A stretch of DNA of 19,699 bases from Clostridiales bacterium. Lineage in GTDB: Bacteria > Bacillota > Clostridia > Oscillospirales > CAG-272. Location of the stretch: positions 32,440-52,138 of the forward strand of contig DPGD01000008.1 of NCBI GenBank assembly GCA_003522145.1, in the 5' to 3' direction. Positions within the stretch are counted from its first letter, which is position 1. Every line of letters begins with the position of its first letter. Shown in pieces: positions 1-8,298 of this stretch. A program made the position numbers and the translations under genes. The notes below the pieces were generated by a model. The model was not told where the DNA came from, ran no database searches, and worked only from the letters and a program-made list of their open reading frames with translations.

Positions 1-305
1 AGGGGTCGATCCGAAAACTTTTTTGCGAACAGACAACATACTTTCAATGGAAGGGTTAAGAACCCGGAATGCCGGAACTGTTGATTTTTGGGTGCCGCAG
101 TCTATGGGCGCCGGTCGCTACCCCTTCTTTGATACTTTTCGCAGGGCTTCCCGCCCTGCACCCGGCGACCCCTTTTGAAAAAGGGGTCGATCCGAAAACT
201 TTTTCTGCGAACAGACACTATATTTTTAATTGAAAGGCATAGAATCCGGAATGCCGGAACCGTTGATTTTGGGAAACCGATCTATGGACACCGGTCGCTG
301 TCCCA
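1..305. repeat. Two tandem units of a hairpin-rich dispersed repeat
   Basis: This gene-free stretch downstream of purB is made of one repeat. Bases 1-119 match 182-299 closely, giving a unit of about 181 bp; the window opens inside the first unit. Between them lie two strong hairpins. One is GCAGGGC/GCCCTGC at 141-159. The other is a near-perfect palindrome at 166-189, stem CGACCCCTTT. Each unit also carries CCGGAATGCCGG (64-75 and 247-258) and ends in CCGGTCGCT. The same family recurs at 19577-19699, so it is dispersed as well as tandem. It may act as a bidirectional terminator for purB, but no function is shown. No protein in it looks real. Confidence 0.85.
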
Positions 306-318
306 CGGGAACCGGGTC

Positions 319-1746
319 TCACACAGAGATTTCGCTTCCGACGATCTCCTCTCCGGAGGAGAGCAAAGGCTGTACGACTGTGCGCACGAATTCCTCGGTT
401 TGTTCCGGAGCAAGACCCACATAGTTGTGGCTGTCCAGGATGGGGCGCAGGTCCTCCATAGAGATGCCAAAGGCCGGATCGGCGCAGATGCGCTCCAGAA
501 GGTCATTTTCTAAACCTTCCTCCTTGACTTTTTTACCGGCGGCGATCGAATGACGGCGGATGCGCTCGTGCAGATCCTGACGGTCCCCGCCCCGGCGCAC
601 CGCATCCATCAGGATGTTTTCGCTGGCCATAAAGGGCAGTTCCGCCGCCACCCGGCGTGCGACCATTTTGGGATAGACCACAAGGCCGGAGGTGATGTTG
701 ATATAGAGGTTCAGAATGGCATCGGTTGCCAAAAAGCCTTCGGAAACAGACAGACGCTTATTGGCCGAGTCATCTAAGGTTCGTTCCATCCACTGAGTAG
801 AAGCGGTGATGGCGGTGTTGGTCCGGTCGGAAATGACGAAGCGGCACAGAGCTCCCATACGCTCGCTGCGCATGGGATTGCGCTTATAGGGCATAGCGGA
901 GGAGCCGACCTGGTTCGTTTCAAAGGGTTCCTCCAGTTCCTTAAAGGACTGAAGGATACGCAGATCGTTGGAGAATTTATAGGCCGACTGGGCGATTCCG
1001 CTTAAAACCGACAGAACCCGGTCGTCGAATTTGCGGGTGTAGGTCTGTCCCGAAACCGGCACGACCTTTTCAAAGCCCATTTCTTTGGCGATCATTTCTT
1101 CGGCTTTTTTCACCTTTTCCCGGTCATTGTCAAAGAGCTCCGCAAAGGAGGCCTGGGTCCCGGTGGTTCCCTTGGAGCCTAACAGGCAGAGGGAGGAGGA
1201 CACATAGTCCAAATCGGCCAGATCCAAGGTCAGGTCGTACATCCAAAGGGTTGCCCGTTTACCGACGGTAGTCAACTGAGCGGGCTGCAGATGCGTATAG
1301 GCCAAGGCCGGTTCGTCCTTCCAGCGGAGGGCAAATTCCGAAAGGTTCTGTAAAACGGTCAGCAACTTTCCTCTCACCAGCCGAAGCGCTTCCCGCATGA
1401 TAATCATGTCGGTGTTGTCACCCACATAGCAGGAGGTGGCACCCAGATGAATGATGGGGCGGGCCTTGGGGCAGACATCTCCCCAGGCATGAATCTGTGC
1501 CATCACATCATGCCGGAGGGCTTTTTCATATTCTGCGGCTTTTTCGTAGTCGATATCCTGCAGGTGGGCCTCCATTTCGGCGATTTGTTCCTCCGAAATA
1601 GCCACGCCCATGGCTTTTTCGGCTTTTGCCAGAGCAATCCACAGCTTGTGGAAGGTGGTGAATTTCATATCTTCAGAAAAAAGATACTGCATTTCTTTTC
1701 CCGCATAGCGGGTAGAGAGAGGGCTGATGTAGCGGTCGTGATTCAT
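319..1746 (-). CDS. purB: Adenylosuccinate lyase
   Basis: Cytosolic purine enzyme that splits SAICAR to AICAR and adenylosuccinate to AMP, releasing fumarate in both steps. The 475-residue product belongs to the fumarase/aspartase superfamily and matches the longer adenylosuccinate lyases found in many clostridia. The superfamily signature is visible as GSSAMPYKRNP, the flexible catalytic loop with the active-site serine. Upstream, TSCYVGDNTD and the histidine-bearing AYTHLQPAQ segment correspond to other conserved active-site regions. The start is supported by GAGGA seven bases before the ATG. It follows tsaD by 115 bp. A TATAAT at 1767-1772 on the minus strand could be a -10 box, but no convincing -35 sits at the right distance, so it may be read through from tsaD. 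Full length and intact. Confidence 0.97.
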   Translation of the reverse strand: MNHDRYISPLSTRYAGKEMQYLFSEDMKFTTFHKLWIALAKAEKAMGVAISEEQIAEMEAHLQDIDYEKAAEYEKALRHDVMAQIHAWGDVCPKARPIIHLGATSCYVGDNTDMIIMREALRLVRGKLLTVLQNLSEFALRWKDEPALAYTHLQPAQLTTVGKRATLWMYDLTLDLADLDYVSSSLCLLGSKGTTGTQASFAELFDNDREKVKKAEEMIAKEMGFEKVVPVSGQTYTRKFDDRVLSVLSGIAQSAYKFSNDLRILQSFKELEEPFETNQVGSSAMPYKRNPMRSERMGALCRFVISDRTNTAITASTQWMERTLDDSANKRLSVSEGFLATDAILNLYINITSGLVVYPKMVARRVAAELPFMASENILMDAVRRGGDRQDLHERIRRHSIAAGKKVKEEGLENDLLERICADPAFGISMEDLRPILDSHNYVGLAPEQTEEFVRTVVQPLLSSGEEIVGSEISV

Positions 1747-1861
1747 TTTTTATCCTCGCATAAATAATTATAGGTAAATCTTAGGAAAGCAACCGGTGAA
1801 GGACGGAACAGGGGTGCACAGACTTTTTGGGAGTTCCTGCGGCGGCGCCGGGACGGGCTTT

Positions 1862-2878
1862 TCAGATGTCGCAGGTGGCTTTGGGGTTCAGATCCAAAGA
1901 AGCAAAATGCCCGGCCAGCGCATCGTAGTATCCCTGGGCGCCGATCATGGCGGCGTTGTCGGTACAAAGGCTGGGGGGAGCGGAGCAGATCCGCACCTTT
2001 CGTTTTTCTCCGAATCGCTGAAGGGCTTTGCGCAGGTGCGAGTTGGCTGAAACGCCGCCGGCCAGCACAAAGGTCTGAAAGGGGTTTTGCTTATAGAGCT
2101 CCTCCAGCCGTTTCACGATTCCCTTGGTGACGGTGTAGGTAAAGGAGGCAGCTAAATCCTCTTTGGGCAGAGGCAGATTCTTTTGTTTTTGCGTGTTGGC
2201 ATAATTGATTACCGCTGTTTTTAAGCCTGAAAAGGAGAAATCCAGCGTGTCGCCGGGAACGGCGACGGAAGGAAAAGGAATGGCCTTGGGGTCTCCCAAG
2301 GAGGCAAGACGGTCCATTTCCGCTCCGCCCGGATAGGGAATTCCCAGAACTCTTGCAACCTTGTCAAAGGCTTCTCCGGCGGCATCGTCCCGGGTCATGC
2401 CCAGGGCCTTATACTCGGTGAAGGAGGAAACCTCCAAAAGAGAGGTGTGGGAACCGGACACCACCAGTCCGAGGAACGGAGGCTTCAGGTCGGGATAGAC
2501 CAGGTAGTTTGCCGCAATGTGCCCCATGATGTGATTGACCGGCACAAGAGGCTTTCTGTGGGCATAGGCAAAGGCCTTTGCAAAATTCACGCCCACCAGA
2601 AGAGGACCGATCAGTCCGGGGGTGTAGGTGACGGCCACGGCGTCAAGGTCTTTTTCGGTCACGCCGGCCTCCCGCAAAGCTCCCCGGCATAGACCTGAGA
2701 TGGCTTCGGCGTGCGCCCGGCTGGCAATTTCCGGAACGACCCCGCCGTACAGTGCATGAACCTCGATCTGTGAGGCCACAAGGCTGGATCGGATCTTCCG
2801 CACCCCGGCCGGCTCGTCCATTTCCAAAACGGCGGCGGCGGTCTCATCACAGGAGGATTCAAAGGCTAAAATCAACAT
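1862..2878 (-). CDS. tsaD: tRNA N6-adenosine threonylcarbamoyltransferase TsaD
   Basis: Transfers threonylcarbamoyl from threonylcarbamoyl-AMP to A37 of ANN-decoding tRNAs, making t6A, normally in a complex with TsaB and TsaE. The 338-residue length is typical. The ASKHA fold is recognisable: an N-terminal phosphate-binding segment (ESSCDET, residues 7-13) and the metal-binding pair His116 and His120 in HIMGH, followed by SGSHTSL and FDKVARVLG. The C-terminal part has the expected GGVSANSHLR and TDNAAMIG segments. The start overlaps the end of rimI by seven bases (ATGTTGA) and has AAGGA just upstream, so the two are translationally coupled. tsaB, often next to rimI and tsaD in Firmicutes, is not in the window. 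Confidence 0.97.
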   Translation of the reverse strand: MLILAFESSCDETAAAVLEMDEPAGVRKIRSSLVASQIEVHALYGGVVPEIASRAHAEAISGLCRGALREAGVTEKDLDAVAVTYTPGLIGPLLVGVNFAKAFAYAHRKPLVPVNHIMGHIAANYLVYPDLKPPFLGLVVSGSHTSLLEVSSFTEYKALGMTRDDAAGEAFDKVARVLGIPYPGGAEMDRLASLGDPKAIPFPSVAVPGDTLDFSFSGLKTAVINYANTQKQKNLPLPKEDLAASFTYTVTKGIVKRLEELYKQNPFQTFVLAGGVSANSHLRKALQRFGEKRKVRICSAPPSLCTDNAAMIGAQGYYDALAGHFASLDLNPKATCDI

Positions 2879-3396
2879 ATCGGTTCCTTTTCCAAGGGCT
2901 TTGCGGCCCTTTTTTCTGTAGCTTCGGGGGGCGTGTCCTGCCCTTTTTCCATCAGAATGGCGTCTTCGGTGGGGTTTCTGTAGTAGTTTTTCCGGAATGC
3001 ATAGGAAACGAACCCCTCGGTTTCATAGAGGCTTTTTGCGGCCGAATTTCCCGCCCGCACCTCCAGAAGAAGCCGTTGGACCCCTTTTTCAAAGGCCAGC
3101 CCGATGCAATATCGCAGAAGCGCCCGGCCTAAGCCCTTGCGGCGGCAGGAGGGAGAAACGGCGATATTCTGCAGTTCCCCTTCTTCAAACAGACAGAAAA
3201 CCAGAGCATACGCCACGATCCTTCCCTCTCTAAGAATGCAGGGAAAGGAAAACAGCTCCGGATGTTCAAGGGCAAAAAGAAAGCTCTCCTCCTTCCAAGG
3301 AGTGGAAAAGGAGGCATTTTCCAAGGCAAGAACCTCTGGAAGCCGATCCTTTTTCACTTGGCCGAAGGCGAAGCCTTCGGGTAACAGGCACTCCAT
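2872..3396 (-). CDS. rimI: RimI-like ribosomal protein bS18 alanine N-acetyltransferase
   Basis: GNAT-fold N-terminal acetyltransferase; RimI acetylates the N-terminal alanine of ribosomal protein S18 using acetyl-CoA. In the 174-residue product the acetyl-CoA pyrophosphate loop (motif A) is RRKGLGRA at residues 85-92. A downstream LLEVRAGNSAAKSLYE segment is typical of RimI, and YYRNPTEDAILME at the end of the domain fits the RimI consensus. About 24 residues beyond it are charged and proline-rich and look like a disordered tail, making the protein longer than the usual ~150. Its start codon shares one base with the comEB stop (TGATG), and its end overlaps tsaD. The substrate is inferred from family and context; a broader N-terminal acetyltransferase role is possible. 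Confidence 0.88.
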   Translation of the reverse strand: MECLLPEGFAFGQVKKDRLPEVLALENASFSTPWKEESFLFALEHPELFSFPCILREGRIVAYALVFCLFEEGELQNIAVSPSCRRKGLGRALLRYCIGLAFEKGVQRLLLEVRAGNSAAKSLYETEGFVSYAFRKNYYRNPTEDAILMEKGQDTPPEATEKRAAKPLEKEPIC

Positions 3397-3884
3397 CAGT
3401 AGCCTAAAAGGGAGGACAGACTGTCGTCGTTCTCCACCCAGTCGGACACATTGTAAATGCTGTAAGTGTCGGCGGTTTCCCGCACGATCACCGTTTCAAT
3501 GCCGGCGTTGATGATCTGCCGCTTGCACATGGCGCAGGAGGTGGTGCCTCCCAGGATCCCTTTGGTTTTGGGATCGATACAGGCCATATACAGGGTGGAG
3601 CCGATCATATTTTCTCTGGACGCCGCAATAATGGCGTTGGCCTCGGCGTGAACCGAACGGCAGAGCTCGTACCGTTCGCCTCTCGGAATTTTCAGCTCTT
3701 CCCTGCGGCAACATCCCAGGTCCGAGCAGTTTTTCCGACCTCTGGGTGCGCCGTTGTAGCCGGTGGAAATGATGGAATCGTTTTTGACGATGATCGCACC
3801 GAAACAGCGGCGCAGGCAGGTTCCCCGTTCTGCCACGGTCTGTGCAATGTCCAGATAATAGTTGATTTTACTGACCCGTTCCAT
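3396..3884 (-). CDS. comEB: dCMP deaminase / ComEB-like cytidine deaminase family protein
   Basis: Zinc-dependent deaminase that converts dCMP to dUMP, feeding thymidylate synthesis; the Bacillus homologue is ComEB. The 162-residue product shows the family zinc site: His79 and catalytic Glu81 in HAEANAI, and Cys117/Cys120 in TSCAMC, in place of the more usual PCxxC. A second cysteine/histidine-rich region (CSDLGCC, residues 53-59) is common in dCMP deaminases. NGAPRG near residue 44 is the expected nucleotide-binding turn. The start has only a weak G-rich ribosome site (GGGGGAAC). The gene leads the comEB-rimI-tsaD cluster, overlapping rimI by one base, and lies just downstream of a MITE-like element at 3919-3989. 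The gene symbol is by homology to comEB, not evidence of competence. Confidence 0.93.
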   Translation of the reverse strand: MERVSKINYYLDIAQTVAERGTCLRRCFGAIIVKNDSIISTGYNGAPRGRKNCSDLGCCRREELKIPRGERYELCRSVHAEANAIIAASRENMIGSTLYMACIDPKTKGILGGTTSCAMCKRQIINAGIETVIVRETADTYSIYNVSDWVENDDSLSSLLGY

Positions 3885-3918
3885 AATCCGGTGTTCCCCC
3901 GTTTTCTGTTGAATAGAA

Positions 3919-3989
3919 GGGTATCTCTAAAGATTCAAAGGGTGTCCGGCGGCTGTTGCCGGAGAGGCGGGGAATTTTCAGAGGTGCCC
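3919..3989. mobile_element. MITE-like element, short copy (71 bp)
   Basis: Terminal inverted repeats bound this element: GGGTATCTCTAAAGATTC on the left and the complement of GGGCACCTCTGAAAATTC on the right, matching at about 15 of 18 positions. A GCCGGCGG..CCGG hairpin lies inside. The right 34 bases (3956-3989) align without gaps to 8430-8463 and 16209-16242. No transposase and no clear target-site duplication are visible. It sits between polA and comEB. The rest of this intergenic stretch, 3990-4146, shows no gene and no convincing terminator. Confidence 0.7.
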
Positions 3990-4146
3990 AAAAATGAGAA
4001 TTGAAAAAATAACTGCAGGAAAAGGACGGCGGCACCGTGAGACGCCAAAGGCGGAGCCCGAAAGGCACAGACCTGAAAAGCCTGCGAAAGGATCTTTTCG
4101 GAAAGGCCAGAAAAGCTCCGGCGGCGCACGGAAAGCGACAGAGCGG

Positions 4147-6651
4147 CTATTTGCACTCGTACCAGCTGTCTCCGATGTTCAGCTCTACCGTAAGGGGCAC
4201 GGCCAGCTGCATCACGCCCTCCATCTCCCGGCGCAGGATTTCTGCCGCCGCAGAAACATCTTTTTTGGAGCATTCCACAATCAGTTCGTCATGAACCTGG
4301 AGAATCAGCCGGGCATCCAACGCAGCCTTTTGCAGTGCCCTATCCACCCGGATCATGGCTTTTTTGATGATGTCGGCGGCCGTTCCCTGAATCGGGCTGT
4401 TCATGGCTACCCGTTCTCCGAACTTTTTCAGCATCCCCTTGCCGGAGGTCAGTTCGGGAATGGAGCGCCGTCTGCCGGACAGGGTGGTGACATAGCCCTC
4501 CCTTTTGGCCCTTTCCACGGTTTCGGAAAGATACCTTTCAATGCCCGGATAGGTGCGGAAATAGCTTTTGATATAGTCGTCGGCTTCCGCTCTGGTGACG
4601 CCCAGATCTTCGGACAGCGAGAAGGCGGAAATGCCGTAGACAATACCGAAGTTCACCGCCTTGGCGGACTTACGCATTTCCGGCGTTACGGCTTCAGGCG
4701 GTACGCCGAAGACCTGGGAGGCAGTGACTGTATGAATATCTACGCCGTTCTGAAAGGCGTTGATCATGTTCTGATCGCCCGAAATGCACGCCAGCAACCG
4801 CAGTTCGATCTGGGAATAGTCGGCGTCGATCAGCTTTTTTCCCTGAGGAGCCACAAAAAACCGACGCAGCTCCCTGCCTAACTCGGTGCGCACCGGAATG
4901 TTCTGCAAATTGGGCTCCACAGAGGACAGCCTTCCGGTCGCAGTCACGGTCTGGGTAAAGGTGGTGTGTACCCTTCCCTTTTCGTCCGCCACCTTCAGCA
5001 GCCCCTCGGTGTAGGTGGAGCGCAGCTTGGACAACTGTCGGTAGTCTAAAATCAAAGAGATGATGGGGTCCGTTCCCCGCAGTTTTTCCAAGGTCTCCGC
5101 ATTGGTGCTGTAGCCGCTTTTGGTCTTTCTGATGCCGGGAGCGGTCAGCTTCAGTTCCTCAAAAAGCAGGGTGCCCAGTTGTTTGGGCGAGTTCAGATTC
5201 AATTTTTTGCCGGCCAGACGGTAAATCTCTTCCTCCTCGCTCTGCATTTGCAGGAGAAGGGTGTTTCCAAAGTCTGCAATACCCTTTTTGTCCACCAGAA
5301 ATCCGGCTTCCTCGCACCGGGCCAGCACTCCGGCGGTGGGCAGCTCCAGGTCTTGGTATAAGTGCAGACTTCCCTGCTCCTTCAGCCTTTTTTCAAGGAC
5401 ATCCCGCAAAGCGCACAGGCAGCTTGCTCCCGGTTCGCCTGCAGGAAGCTGCTTTTCAAGATATTTTCCCACCAGGGCGGACAGACGGTAGTCGTTGTCT
5501 GTGGAGGAGAGCACATAGGCCATCAGCATCGGGTCGTCCTTGGCTTCAAAATCGGTGATTCCCCGGAGAGCCAGCCAACGGTAAAAGCTCTTGCAATCCT
5601 GCACGACCGCAGAGCGTTCGGGCGAAAAAAAGAAACCAAGCTCTGCCGGCGTTGGATCGGGAATCCTGAAATTGCCCTTTTGGGAGGAAATATACAGGCA
5701 GTCCTCCCCCAGAACCACGGCCACCTCGCCCCGCTCCTCCTGAAGAACCGCAAGGGAGGCTTCGGTGTAGTCGGCCTTGGGCGCTTCCTTCGGCAGAAGC
5801 TCCTCCGGTTGGACATGAAGTCTTGCAATCAGGCTGGAAAAGCCCAACTCCTTCAAGAGATCGTAGAGCCCTCCGCTTTGCTTTTCCTCTGAAAAATCAG
5901 GAGCTATGGGTACCTGCCGGCAGATTTCCGAAAGTGTTTTGGAAAGGTTGGCGCTCTCCCTGAATTCGCTGAGTTTGGTACGCACTCCTGCCTTGATAAA
6001 GGAGTCCTCCAAGTGAGCGTAAACCCCTTCTAAGGAGCCGAACCGGGCAATCAGGGGCAGAGCCGTCTTTTCGCCGATTCCCGGCACACCCGGAATGCAG
6101 TCGGAAGAGTCGCCCATCAGCGCCTTGGCGTCTACAAACTGGGTGGGCAGAATGCCGTATTTTTCTTTGAATTTTTCTTCGTCATAACAGACCGTTTCCC
6201 CTTTCGTCACCAAGAGCACCTTGGTCTTGTCGGAAATCAGCTGGAGACTGTCCCGGTCGCCCGTAAGAATAAAACATTCGCCTCCCCGCTCCTCGGTCAG
6301 CCGTGAAACGGTGCCTAAAAAGTCGTCTGCTTCGTAGCCTTCTTTTTCGAGAATCCGGTAGCCGAGGGCCTTCAAAAGCTCCTTTGCCGGCGCCATCTGG
6401 CAGAAAAGCTCCTCTTCCATGCCCTTCCGGTTGCCCTTGTAGCCCTCGTACATTTTGTGCCGGAAGGTAGGCGCAGGCAGGTCGAAGGCCACGAAAACAC
6501 AGTCAAAGGCGTACTTTTCGGTCTGAGCCAGAATGATGTTGGTCATGCCGTAGATCGCCTCCGTGCGCTGGCCCTTTGGATTGGTCAGCGGTCGGACGCC
6601 GAAATATGCCCGATTGATGATGCTGTTTCCGTCTACAACAAGAATTTTCAT
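4147..6651 (-). CDS. polA: DNA polymerase I
   Basis: Repair and Okazaki-fragment polymerase, 834 residues. The N-terminal ~280 residues form the 5'-3' exonuclease, with metal-binding acidic residues in VVDGNSIINRAYF (5-17) and EADDFLGT plus TGDRDSLQL further on, then a helix-hairpin-helix (GVPGIGEKTA). The middle region corresponds to the 3'-5' exonuclease fold but lacks the DxE metal site, so proofreading is probably absent, as in Bacillus Pol I. The polymerase domain is complete: motif A DYSQIELR (611-618, catalytic Asp609/611 region), motif B with Lys661 to Tyr671 ending NFGIVYG, and motif C VHDEL (786-790). Translation starts ten bases after the MORN gene, whose TGA overlaps the GAGGA ribosome site, implying coupling. 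Full length. Confidence 0.98.
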   Translation of the reverse strand: MKILVVDGNSIINRAYFGVRPLTNPKGQRTEAIYGMTNIILAQTEKYAFDCVFVAFDLPAPTFRHKMYEGYKGNRKGMEEELFCQMAPAKELLKALGYRILEKEGYEADDFLGTVSRLTEERGGECFILTGDRDSLQLISDKTKVLLVTKGETVCYDEEKFKEKYGILPTQFVDAKALMGDSSDCIPGVPGIGEKTALPLIARFGSLEGVYAHLEDSFIKAGVRTKLSEFRESANLSKTLSEICRQVPIAPDFSEEKQSGGLYDLLKELGFSSLIARLHVQPEELLPKEAPKADYTEASLAVLQEERGEVAVVLGEDCLYISSQKGNFRIPDPTPAELGFFFSPERSAVVQDCKSFYRWLALRGITDFEAKDDPMLMAYVLSSTDNDYRLSALVGKYLEKQLPAGEPGASCLCALRDVLEKRLKEQGSLHLYQDLELPTAGVLARCEEAGFLVDKKGIADFGNTLLLQMQSEEEEIYRLAGKKLNLNSPKQLGTLLFEELKLTAPGIRKTKSGYSTNAETLEKLRGTDPIISLILDYRQLSKLRSTYTEGLLKVADEKGRVHTTFTQTVTATGRLSSVEPNLQNIPVRTELGRELRRFFVAPQGKKLIDADYSQIELRLLACISGDQNMINAFQNGVDIHTVTASQVFGVPPEAVTPEMRKSAKAVNFGIVYGISAFSLSEDLGVTRAEADDYIKSYFRTYPGIERYLSETVERAKREGYVTTLSGRRRSIPELTSGKGMLKKFGERVAMNSPIQGTAADIIKKAMIRVDRALQKAALDARLILQVHDELIVECSKKDVSAAAEILRREMEGVMQLAVPLTVELNIGDSWYECK

Positions 6652-6661
6652 ACCCGTTTCC

Positions 6662-7591
6662 TCAATTCAAGGGATTGACCGTAGGGTCAAGGGAAAGAAT
6701 CTCCGCCGCTTTCTCTTCGGGAACCGGAGTTGCCTGGTCTTTTTTGATATTTCCCCATTCAAATTCGCCGGTATAGCTTCCGCCGGAGAGCCGGTAGATG
6801 GTGCCGGTGCCGTGAATGTTGTTGTTTGAAAACTGCCCCACATACACATCGCCGTTGGCGTAGAAATAGTAGCCGAAGCCACTGCGTACATCGTTTTCAA
6901 AACCGCCGTAGTACCGGTCGATTTTTCCCTCTGCGGTCACAATGCAGACCGAGGCATTGTCATCCTCCCGTAGGTCGTTCACGAAATTCCCGGCGTAAAC
7001 CGTGCCGTCCGGCTCGGTATAGACGCCGTAGCCGTTGCGCCGATCATTCCGGAATTCCCCTTCGTAGCTTGCACCCTTGCCGTTTTCCGCAGACCAGACA
7101 TACCTTCCATAGCCGCTCTTTTTTCCGCCGGAAAAGGAGCCGGTGTAGCTATCCCCCCCGGCATAGGTGAAGGTTCCCTCTCCGTGAAATTTATCGTTCT
7201 GGAAGCCTCCTTCGTACACATCTCCGGTTTTATAGGTCATTTTTCCCTGCCCCTGCCGTTGCAGTCCGTCCAGCTCTCCCACATACAGGTCGCCATTTGA
7301 GTAGGTCATCGTGTAGGAGCCGTCACCGTTATACACGACCTCTGCAGAGCCGGTATCCGAAAAGATCCGCCCCTTTTTCACGGTTCCGTCCTGAAGGAGA
7401 AAGCCGGTGAAGGACAGGGTTTCTTCTTTTGCGTCCAGGGTGTTTAAATATTTAACCGAAAACCGGCGGTAGCCCGCCAGGCGCAGCCAAAGGATCCCTA
7501 CGCCGCACAGCACCACCACAGCCGCCAACACGATGAGGAAAATCCTTGATTTGTAGAAGGGCAAACCCTCTATTTTTTTCTTTCTGTTCAT
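6662..7591 (-). CDS. Membrane-anchored MORN-repeat protein
   Basis: A 309-residue protein with a short basic N-terminus, one transmembrane helix at about residues 15-37, then roughly seven or eight MORN-type repeats from residue ~95 to ~285. Clear units include GDLYVGEL, GDVYEGGFQNDKFHGEGTFTY, GDSYTGSF, ASYEGEFRNDRRNGYGVYT and GDVYVGQFSNNNIHGTGT. MORN repeats are short beta-hairpin repeats, found in bacteria mostly in surface or membrane-associated proteins; no enzymatic domain is visible. The topology suggests the repeats face outward after a signal anchor. The start has AAGGAAGGT well placed upstream. It lies 41 bp after a two-span membrane protein and 10 bp before polA, so the three are probably co-transcribed. 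Specific function unknown. Confidence 0.85.
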   Translation of the reverse strand: MNRKKKIEGLPFYKSRIFLIVLAAVVVLCGVGILWLRLAGYRRFSVKYLNTLDAKEETLSFTGFLLQDGTVKKGRIFSDTGSAEVVYNGDGSYTMTYSNGDLYVGELDGLQRQGQGKMTYKTGDVYEGGFQNDKFHGEGTFTYAGGDSYTGSFSGGKKSGYGRYVWSAENGKGASYEGEFRNDRRNGYGVYTEPDGTVYAGNFVNDLREDDNASVCIVTAEGKIDRYYGGFENDVRSGFGYYFYANGDVYVGQFSNNNIHGTGTIYRLSGGSYTGEFEWGNIKKDQATPVPEEKAAEILSLDPTVNPLN

Positions 7592-7632
7592 TGCGGTACC
7601 TTCCTTTCAGCATCGCTTGAAATTAGGAATAA

Positions 7633-8163
7633 TCATGCTGCCAGAGCATTGAAAAAGTCGGAGATCAGGCCTAAGATCCGATCCTTAGAGAGGATCAGAA
7701 CGACCAGGAGAACGGCAAAAAGGATCGCACCCAGCACCAACGCCATAATGTGGCTTCCTTTTCGCTCAAAGCGCACCTCTGCCCGGTATTTTACCGCCTC
7801 CGGAATATAAAACCGGGCGGTTTCCGGGTCAAAGGACTCTCTGAACATCGGAAGAGCGTGACTCTCGCTGTCTAACTCCACCGTTTCCGCCGCTTCAAAT
7901 ACGGTGCCGGCAAAGACGCCGTTGCCCCGCAGGGCTCTTTTCACGGCTCTGCTCTTTTCAAAGCCCGCTTCCTTCAGGGTCACGGCCCGTTCGGGGACAG
8001 TGGCATCCAAAGAAACCAGTTTTCGGATATAGTTGCCCAACAGCCGCCGGTCATAGAGAGCCGCCCCGCAGGCCAGAAGAATGCCGATATAAAGACAGAT
8101 CAGAATCCATTCAAAGGAACCGGTTCCGGCTGTCGCAAACAGTTCTTTCAGGTATGAAAACAT
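7633..8163 (-). CDS. Two-span membrane protein of unknown function
   Basis: I do not recognise this family. The 176-residue product has two hydrophobic segments, at about residues 18-38 and 139-160, separated by ~100 mainly hydrophilic residues rich in charged positions. The start at 8163 is chosen over an upstream in-frame ATG at 8247 because AGGAGG lies just before it and the extra residues are poor protein. The last ~15 residues (ISDFFNALAA) are short and weakly amphipathic. It begins the run leading to the MORN protein and polA, 41 bp apart, which suggests an envelope role shared with the MORN protein rather than with polA, but this is inference. No clear promoter lies directly upstream; the intergenic region contains a MITE-like element. 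Confidence 0.75.
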   Translation of the reverse strand: MFSYLKELFATAGTGSFEWILICLYIGILLACGAALYDRRLLGNYIRKLVSLDATVPERAVTLKEAGFEKSRAVKRALRGNGVFAGTVFEAAETVELDSESHALPMFRESFDPETARFYIPEAVKYRAEVRFERKGSHIMALVLGAILFAVLLVVLILSKDRILGLISDFFNALAA

Positions 8164-8298
8164 GAATCCTCCTAAAATTTCAGGGAGCGCCGATTGGAAG
8201 AGCAAACAACAGGATGCAAGGTGCCTGCAAATGCCCTTTTCGGCCAAAAACGCAGACCGGAAGACCCCGGAAGGCCGCCGGAAGGAGAAAAAACGAAA

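Noticed and set aside
1767..1772. purB promoter
   Set aside because: TATAAT is perfect, but the only TTG-containing -35 candidate is 14 bases away, too close; not listed as a feature.
5500..5700. Active proofreading domain in DNA polymerase I
   Set aside because: The 3'-5' exonuclease-like region has no DxE metal site; absence is usual in Firmicutes Pol I and not a finding.
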